From contig JADFWU010000070.1 in the NCBI GenBank assembly GCA_015234045.1, positions 1 through 12,270 of the forward strand: a stretch of DNA of 12,270 nt, read 5' to 3'. This DNA is from Magnetococcales bacterium. GTDB lineage: Bacteria > Pseudomonadota > Magnetococcia > Magnetococcales > JADFWU01. The notes beneath the pieces were generated by a model, which saw only the letters and a program-made list of their open reading frames with translations, was not told the origin of the DNA and made no database searches. Shown here piece after piece: positions 7,957-12,270 of the stretch. Position numbers and translations under genes: made by a program. Within the stretch, counting starts at the first letter, position 1. The number at the start of each line of letters is the position of its first letter.

Positions 7957-10900
7957 TCAGGAACGTTGAAGCTCCACGTCCAGGGCAAGAGCTTGAAGCT
8001 CTTTGACCAACACGTTGAACGACTCGGGCACGCCGGCCTCGAATGTGTCGTCCCCTTTAACGATGGACTCGTATATTTTGGTACGTCCAGCCACATCGTC
8101 TGACTTCACTGTCAACATCTCTTGAAGGGTATAAGCCGCACCGTATGCCTCGAGTGCCCACACCTCCATCTCACCAAACCTCTGACCACCAAACTGCGCT
8201 TTACCACCAAGCGGCTGTTGGGTAACCAGTGAGTATGGACCAATGGAACGCGCATGGATCTTATCATCAACAAGATGATGCAGCTTAAGCATGTAGATGT
8301 AGCCAACAGTAACAACTCGGTCGAAATACTCACCAGTGCGACCGTCAACCAATCTTACCTGCCCAGAGCTGGGAAGACCGGCCATATTGAGACTGGCAAC
8401 AATATCTTCCTCTTGTGCACCATCAAACACCGGCGTACCGGCTGGCACGCCATCTCCAAGATTCTTGGCCAGTTTGAGGATCTCACTATCAGTCAACTCT
8501 TTGAGGCCTTTATTCTGCTCGGGATGTGTGTAAATTTCATTCATCCGTTCACGCAGAGGACCTACCGCTTCTTCAGGTCCGAGACGTTCCAGCATATCTT
8601 CAAGCTGTTTACCCAAAACTTTACCAGCCCAACCCAGATGTGTTTCAAGAATCTGTCCCACATTCATACGTGAAGGCACACCCAGCGGATTCAGAACGAT
8701 GTCGATAGGCGTTCCATCTTCCAGGTAGGGCATATCCTCGGTTGGGTTGATTTTCGAGATAACACCTTTATTTCCGTGACGACCGGCCATTTTATCACCC
8801 GGTTGAAGCTTACGCTTCACGGCGATATAAACCTTGACCATTTTCAACACACCCGGAGGCAAATCATCACCGCGCTCCAGTTTTTCAACCTTATTCTCGA
8901 AACGCTTTGCAAGTCGTTGAGAAGACAACTCTATCTGCTCACGAATACCTTCGATCTGGCTGGTGATACTATCGTCATCCAAAATAATTTCAGAAATTTT
9001 GGATTGAGGAATACTATCAAGATATGCCTCATCAATCTCAGCGCCGTTATCCAACTTAGGCGCACTCCGTACCGTTTGACCCATCAACAGTCTACGAATC
9101 CGACCATGTGCATCAATCTCGAGGATACGTCGCTCAGCGATCATATCCTTGCGCAAATCTTCAATCTCTTCCTGATCAATAAGCTTTGCACGCTCGTCTT
9201 TTTCCAGACCACGCCGGGAAAAAACGCGCACATCCACAACAGTACCAGCAACACCAGGCGGCAATCTCAATGAGGTGTCGCGCACATCAGACGCTTTCTC
9301 ACCAAAGATGGCCCGCAGCAATTTTTCTTCAGGAGTCAGCTGAGTCTCGCCTTTAGGCGTTACTTTACCAACTAGAATATCACCGGGCTTAACATCAGCA
9401 CCAACGTAGATAATGCCAGAATCGTCCAGATTGCGAAGGGCATCTTCACCGACATTTGGCATATCACGGGTGATCTCTTCAGCACCCAATTTTGTATCAC
9501 GCGCCATCACTTCGAATTCATCAATGTGAATGGAGGTGAAGGCATCCTCACGCACCAACCGCTCAGAGATGAGAATGGAGTCTTCGAAGTTGTAACCATT
9601 CCATGGCATAAACGCCACGAGCACGTTACGGCCCAAAGCCAGTTCACCATATTGTGTACTGGGCCCATCGGCCATGATATCGCCCTGCTCGACCCGATCG
9701 CCCTCTTGAACCAGTGGCACCTGATTGATACAGGTGTTCTGATTGGAGCGGGAGAATTTGGTCAAGTTGTAGATATCAACACCGGATTCAGTCGATCCCG
9801 GTTGGTCATCCGCTTTCACAACGATACGCGCTGCATCTACCTCATTGATGATACCAGAACGCCGTGCAACAATGGTCACTCCAGAGTCACGGGCAACAAC
9901 CGCTTCCATACCTGTCCCAACCATTGGCGCATCGGTCTTGATCAGCGGTACAGCCTGACGTTGCATATTTGAACCCATGAGCGCACGGTTGGCGTCATCG
10001 TTCTCCAGGAATGGAATCAATGAAGCCGCAACAGAGACAATCTGCTTGGGCGACACATCCATATATTCAATGCGATCCGGCGTTGTGATGGCAAAATCAA
10101 GTTTATGACGACACTGAATCAGCTCACCTGTAAAACGCCCTTCATCATCCAGAATAGCGTTAGCCTGAGCGATGATGAAGTTCTCTTCCTCAATGGCGGA
10201 AAGATAATCCACATCTTGTGTCACCTGACCGTCTTTCACACGACGATAAGGACTTTCAATGAAACCAAATTCATTGATCCGCGCGTAGGTAGAAAGACTG
10301 TTGATCAAACCAATGTTTGGTCCCTCAGGCGTTTCAATAGGACATATCCGACCATAGTGGGTTGGATGAACGTCACGAACTTCAAAGCCAGCCCGTTCAC
10401 GCGTCATACCACCGGGTCCAAGCGCTGACAAACGACGCTTATGAGTGATTTCTGACAGCGGGTTGGTCTGGTCCATAAACTGAGACAGCTGACTGGAGCC
10501 GAAGAACTCACGAATAACTGCTGAAAACGGTTTGGAGTTCATCACATCATGAGGCATCAGGGTATCAACTTCAGCCGCTGACATACGCTCACGAATAGCG
10601 CGTTCCATACGAACCAAACCAACACGAACCTGGTTTTTCAGCAGTTCACCAACGGAACGCACACGGCGATTACCAAGATGATCAATATCGTCAATCTTGC
10701 CAACGCCATCTTTAAGACCTAACAAGATCTCAACGACACCAAGAATGTCTTCAACCCGCAGAACACGCACACTCAATTCGCACTCAGTATTGAGACGCTT
10801 ATTCATTTTCAAGCGACCAACGGCCGACAGATCGTAACGGTCTGAGTTAAAGAACAAGTTCTCAAAAAGATTGGTGGCTGCTTCGATGGTCGGCGGCTCA

Positions 10901-12039
10901 CCTGGGCGCATCATTCTATAGATATCGATAAGCGCTTCATCGGAATTACGATTTTTATCAAGGAATAGTGTATTCCTTAGATAGGGCCCGACATTGAATC
11001 CGTCGATATGCAGGACCTCAACTTCTTGAAGATTGAACTCATCAAAAAGCGTCAAGGTTTCTTCGGTAATTTCGCTCCCTGCCTCGACCAACACCTCACC
11101 AGTGGCATCATCAAGATTATGGGCTAAAAACCGACCAACCAAATCATCCGCAGGCACCTGAATCCACTCAAGATTCATAGCTTTAAGTTTACGGATACCA
11201 CGCATGGTTATTTTGGCTTTTGCCTTAACAATCTCACTACCATCTTCTGGATTTACGATGGCATAATTCAGACGCAGTCCCATCAATGAATCATAGTCGA
11301 GCTTTTTCTCCCACATGATACCGTTCTTACGATACGGTTCAGTGGTGTAGAAACGATTCAGAATCTGTTCAGAGCTCAAACCAAGCGAGCGAAGCAGTGT
11401 CGTCACCGGCAGCTTACGCCGACGATCAATGCGGGTATAAACCAGATCCTTTGGATCGAACTCGAAATCAAGCCAAGAGCCGCGATAGGGAATTACGCGC
11501 GCGGAGAAGAGAAGCTTACCACTGCTGTGCCCTTTTCCACGATCATGGTCAAAGAAAACGCCAGGGGAACGATGCATCTGTGAGACGATCACACGCTCGG
11601 TACCATTGATGATGAAAGTACCCGTCTCAGTCATCAACGGCATTTCGCCTAGATAGACATCCTGTTCCTTAACCTCACGCACAGATTTAGTGCCTAGGTC
11701 TTCGTTCTCTTCCCAAACCACCAGACGGAAGGTAACTTTCAGAGGGGCTGAAAAGGTCATACCCCGCTGGAGACACTCCTCTTTCTCATATTTCGGTTCG
11801 CCAAGATAATAATCGACATACTCAAGACTGACGGTTTCGGCATAGTCCTGAATCGGAAAAACCGATTTGAACACACCATGCAACCCTTCATCACCGCGCT
11901 CTTCGGGCTCAATACCCTCTTGCAAAAAGCGGTAGAAAGATTGCCTTTGAACCTCAATCAGGTTGGGAATATCGATAATCGTGGGAATGCGACCGAAGTT
12001 CTTACGCAGACGCTGCTTCTCGGTGAAGGTGAGAGCCAT
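7957..12039 (-). CDS. rpoB: DNA-directed RNA polymerase subunit beta
   Basis: Beta forms, with beta', the active-site cleft of RNA polymerase and the rifampicin pocket. The complete 1360-residue protein has the usual order of blocks. These are the N-terminal lobe ([20 protein letters not shown], 141-160), the rifampicin cluster (514-540, [20 protein letters not shown]), [20 protein letters not shown] (561-580), [20 protein letters not shown] (905-924), an acidic, coiled insertion (about 945-1050, SI2-like), and [15 protein letters not shown] with catalytic lysines 1083 and 1091. The C-terminal clamp segment is [20 protein letters not shown]. Asp523, His533 and Ser538, equivalent to E. coli 516, 526 and 531, are unmutated, so no common rifampicin-resistance change is seen. 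The ATG follows CGGAG five bases upstream, with a second GGAG just before it. The stop is TGA, 81 bases before rpoC. Confidence 0.99.
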   Translation of the reverse strand: MALTFTEKQRLRKNFGRIPTIIDIPNLIEVQRQSFYRFLQEGIEPEERGDEGLHGVFKSVFPIQDYAETVSLEYVDYYLGEPKYEKEECLQRGMTFSAPLKVTFRLVVWEENEDLGTKSVREVKEQDVYLGEMPLMTETGTFIINGTERVIVSQMHRSPGVFFDHDRGKGHSSGKLLFSARVIPYRGSWLDFEFDPKDLVYTRIDRRRKLPVTTLLRSLGLSSEQILNRFYTTEPYRKNGIMWEKKLDYDSLMGLRLNYAIVNPEDGSEIVKAKAKITMRGIRKLKAMNLEWIQVPADDLVGRFLAHNLDDATGEVLVEAGSEITEETLTLFDEFNLQEVEVLHIDGFNVGPYLRNTLFLDKNRNSDEALIDIYRMMRPGEPPTIEAATNLFENLFFNSDRYDLSAVGRLKMNKRLNTECELSVRVLRVEDILGVVEILLGLKDGVGKIDDIDHLGNRRVRSVGELLKNQVRVGLVRMERAIRERMSAAEVDTLMPHDVMNSKPFSAVIREFFGSSQLSQFMDQTNPLSEITHKRRLSALGPGGMTRERAGFEVRDVHPTHYGRICPIETPEGPNIGLINSLSTYARINEFGFIESPYRRVKDGQVTQDVDYLSAIEEENFIIAQANAILDDEGRFTGELIQCRHKLDFAITTPDRIEYMDVSPKQIVSVAASLIPFLENDDANRALMGSNMQRQAVPLIKTDAPMVGTGMEAVVARDSGVTIVARRSGIINEVDAARIVVKADDQPGSTESGVDIYNLTKFSRSNQNTCINQVPLVQEGDRVEQGDIMADGPSTQYGELALGRNVLVAFMPWNGYNFEDSILISERLVREDAFTSIHIDEFEVMARDTKLGAEEITRDMPNVGEDALRNLDDSGIIYVGADVKPGDILVGKVTPKGETQLTPEEKLLRAIFGEKASDVRDTSLRLPPGVAGTVVDVRVFSRRGLEKDERAKLIDQEEIEDLRKDMIAERRILEIDAHGRIRRLLMGQTVRSAPKLDNGAEIDEAYLDSIPQSKISEIILDDDSITSQIEGIREQIELSSQRLAKRFENKVEKLERGDDLPPGVLKMVKVYIAVKRKLQPGDKMAGRHGNKGVISKINPTEDMPYLEDGTPIDIVLNPLGVPSRMNVGQILETHLGWAGKVLGKQLEDMLERLGPEEAVGPLRERMNEIYTHPEQNKGLKELTDSEILKLAKNLGDGVPAGTPVFDGAQEEDIVASLNMAGLPSSGQVRLVDGRTGEYFDRVVTVGYIYMLKLHHLVDDKIHARSIGPYSLVTQQPLGGKAQFGGQRFGEMEVWALEAYGAAYTLQEMLTVKSDDVAGRTKIYESIVKGDDTFEAGVPESFNVLVKELQALALDVELQRS

Positions 12040-12100
12040 TGAGTCTCCGTCTCCTCTGCCGTCTAGAATGGAGTGAATCAGATGCGTAAGGGCTGTCTTG

Positions 12101-12130
12101 CAGCAGTATTTATCAATACAACTACTACTG
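12101..12130 (-). promoter_or_regulatory. rpoB leader hairpin nearest the gene
   Basis: On the minus strand CAGTAGTA (12130-12123) can pair with TACTGCTG (12108-12101), eight pairs including one G-U, around an AT-rich 14-base loop. A competing 5-bp stem GTATT/AATAC lies within the same bases. No T-run follows. Confidence 0.35.
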
Positions 12131-12147
12131 TCTATACCCTGACCGCT

Positions 12148-12177
12148 ACCGGTTTCTGGAAGAACCCAGTTTCCGGT
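12148..12177 (-). promoter_or_regulatory. rpoB leader hairpin with symmetric AAA/AAA internal loop
   Basis: On the minus strand the outer stem ACCGG/CCGGT encloses a symmetric AAA/AAA internal loop, an inner stem CTGG/CCAG and a 6-base loop GTTCTT. The full mirror symmetry of the two arms over 12 positions makes chance less likely. There is no T-run. It could be a protein-binding or processing site in the leader. Confidence 0.45.
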
Positions 12178-12188
12178 TTATACATGGC

Positions 12189-12229
12189 TCAAACGGGCCG
12201 AGGAATATCAGCCTCCCCAGCCCGTTTGA
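12189..12229 (-). promoter_or_regulatory. Strong 10-bp hairpin in the rpoB leader (attenuator or processing site candidate)
   Basis: On the minus strand TCAAACGGGC (12229-12220) pairs perfectly with GCCCGTTTGA (12198-12189). Inside it, GAGG and CCTC can add four more pairs across an 8-base loop, with an asymmetric internal bulge. The sequence after the stem (GCCATG) is not T-rich, so a classical intrinsic terminator is unlikely. A long, imperfect double-stranded stem in this position recalls the RNase III site and attenuator of the E. coli rplL-rpoB spacer. Confidence 0.5.
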
Positions 12230-12232
12230 CGT

Positions 12233-12247
12233 ATCCTACTTTAGGAT
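12233..12247 (-). repeat. Small inverted repeat upstream of the rpoB leader hairpins
   Basis: ATCCTA and TAGGAT form a perfect 6-bp inverted repeat around three bases, stacked directly before the 10-bp hairpin. It could be a small hairpin in RNA or a site in DNA. It has no recognised function and is short enough to be chance. Confidence 0.25.
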
Positions 12248-12270
12248 TTACCAGATGTGTTATACCTCTA

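Larger units (their letters stand above)
12040..12270 (-). other. Structured non-coding leader upstream of rpoB
   Basis: No protein end is recognisable in these 231 bases. rplL, the usual upstream neighbour of rpoB, must end beyond the window if it is present. The stretch carries four possible hairpins in the transcribed (minus) sense and two GGAG motifs just before the rpoB ATG (12054-12051 and 12048-12045). No convincing sigma70 promoter was found. In E. coli the rplL-rpoB spacer contains an attenuator and an RNase III site, so a similar role is plausible but inferred. Confidence 0.6.

Noticed and set aside
8776-9273. 165-codon open frame on the plus strand antisense to rpoB
   Set aside because: It lies wholly inside the conserved rpoB coding sequence, shows no family resemblance or good ribosome binding site, and is explained by codon bias of the opposite strand.
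12132-12185. 17-codon upstream reading frame in the rpoB leader ([17 protein letters not shown])
   Set aside because: It has a start and stop and spans one hairpin, which would suit a leader peptide, but there is no Shine-Dalgarno, no run of regulatory codons and no T-rich terminator. It is most likely chance.

Overview
This window is a housekeeping stretch of a bacterial chromosome. All six genes lie on the minus strand, so transcription runs from high to low coordinates in the order rpoB, rpoC, rpsL, rpsG, fusA, tuf (truncated by the window edge). It joins the RNA polymerase beta/beta' cistrons to the classical str operon (S12, S7, EF-G, EF-Tu), a common arrangement in bacteria. Together the genes supply the catalytic core of RNA polymerase, two 30S proteins and the two main elongation factors.

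The proteins look like those of a member of the Pseudomonadota. EF-G is the short ~690-residue form, and RpoB and RpoC carry lineage insertions. RpoB, RpoC and the EF-Tu N-terminus read most like Alphaproteobacteria or the neighbouring Magnetococcia-type lineages. This placement was made by eye without alignment and is tentative. Base composition looks close to half GC, and no segment stands out as foreign.

Layout from high to low coordinates: 12270-12040 is a non-coding leader upstream of rpoB with four possible RNA hairpins. 12039-7957 is rpoB. A gap of about 80 bases carries a strong Shine-Dalgarno that fixes a GTG start for rpoC (7875-3784). 3783-3578 is a 206-base gap with a near-consensus sigma70-type promoter for rpsL (3577-3206). 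3205-3121 holds a hairpin where an S7 autoregulatory site could sit, and is followed by rpsG (3120-2650). 2649-2332 is an unusually long gap with an intrinsic terminator, a second terminator-like hairpin and a consensus -35 box. fusA (2331-256) follows, then 16 bases, then tuf (239 to the edge).

I found no mobile element, CRISPR array, tRNA or rRNA gene, toxin or defence gene, and no previously undescribed system. The points worth a second look are regulatory: the terminator/promoter junction between rpsG and fusA, the rpsL promoter, the structured rpoB leader, and the rpoC start codon.
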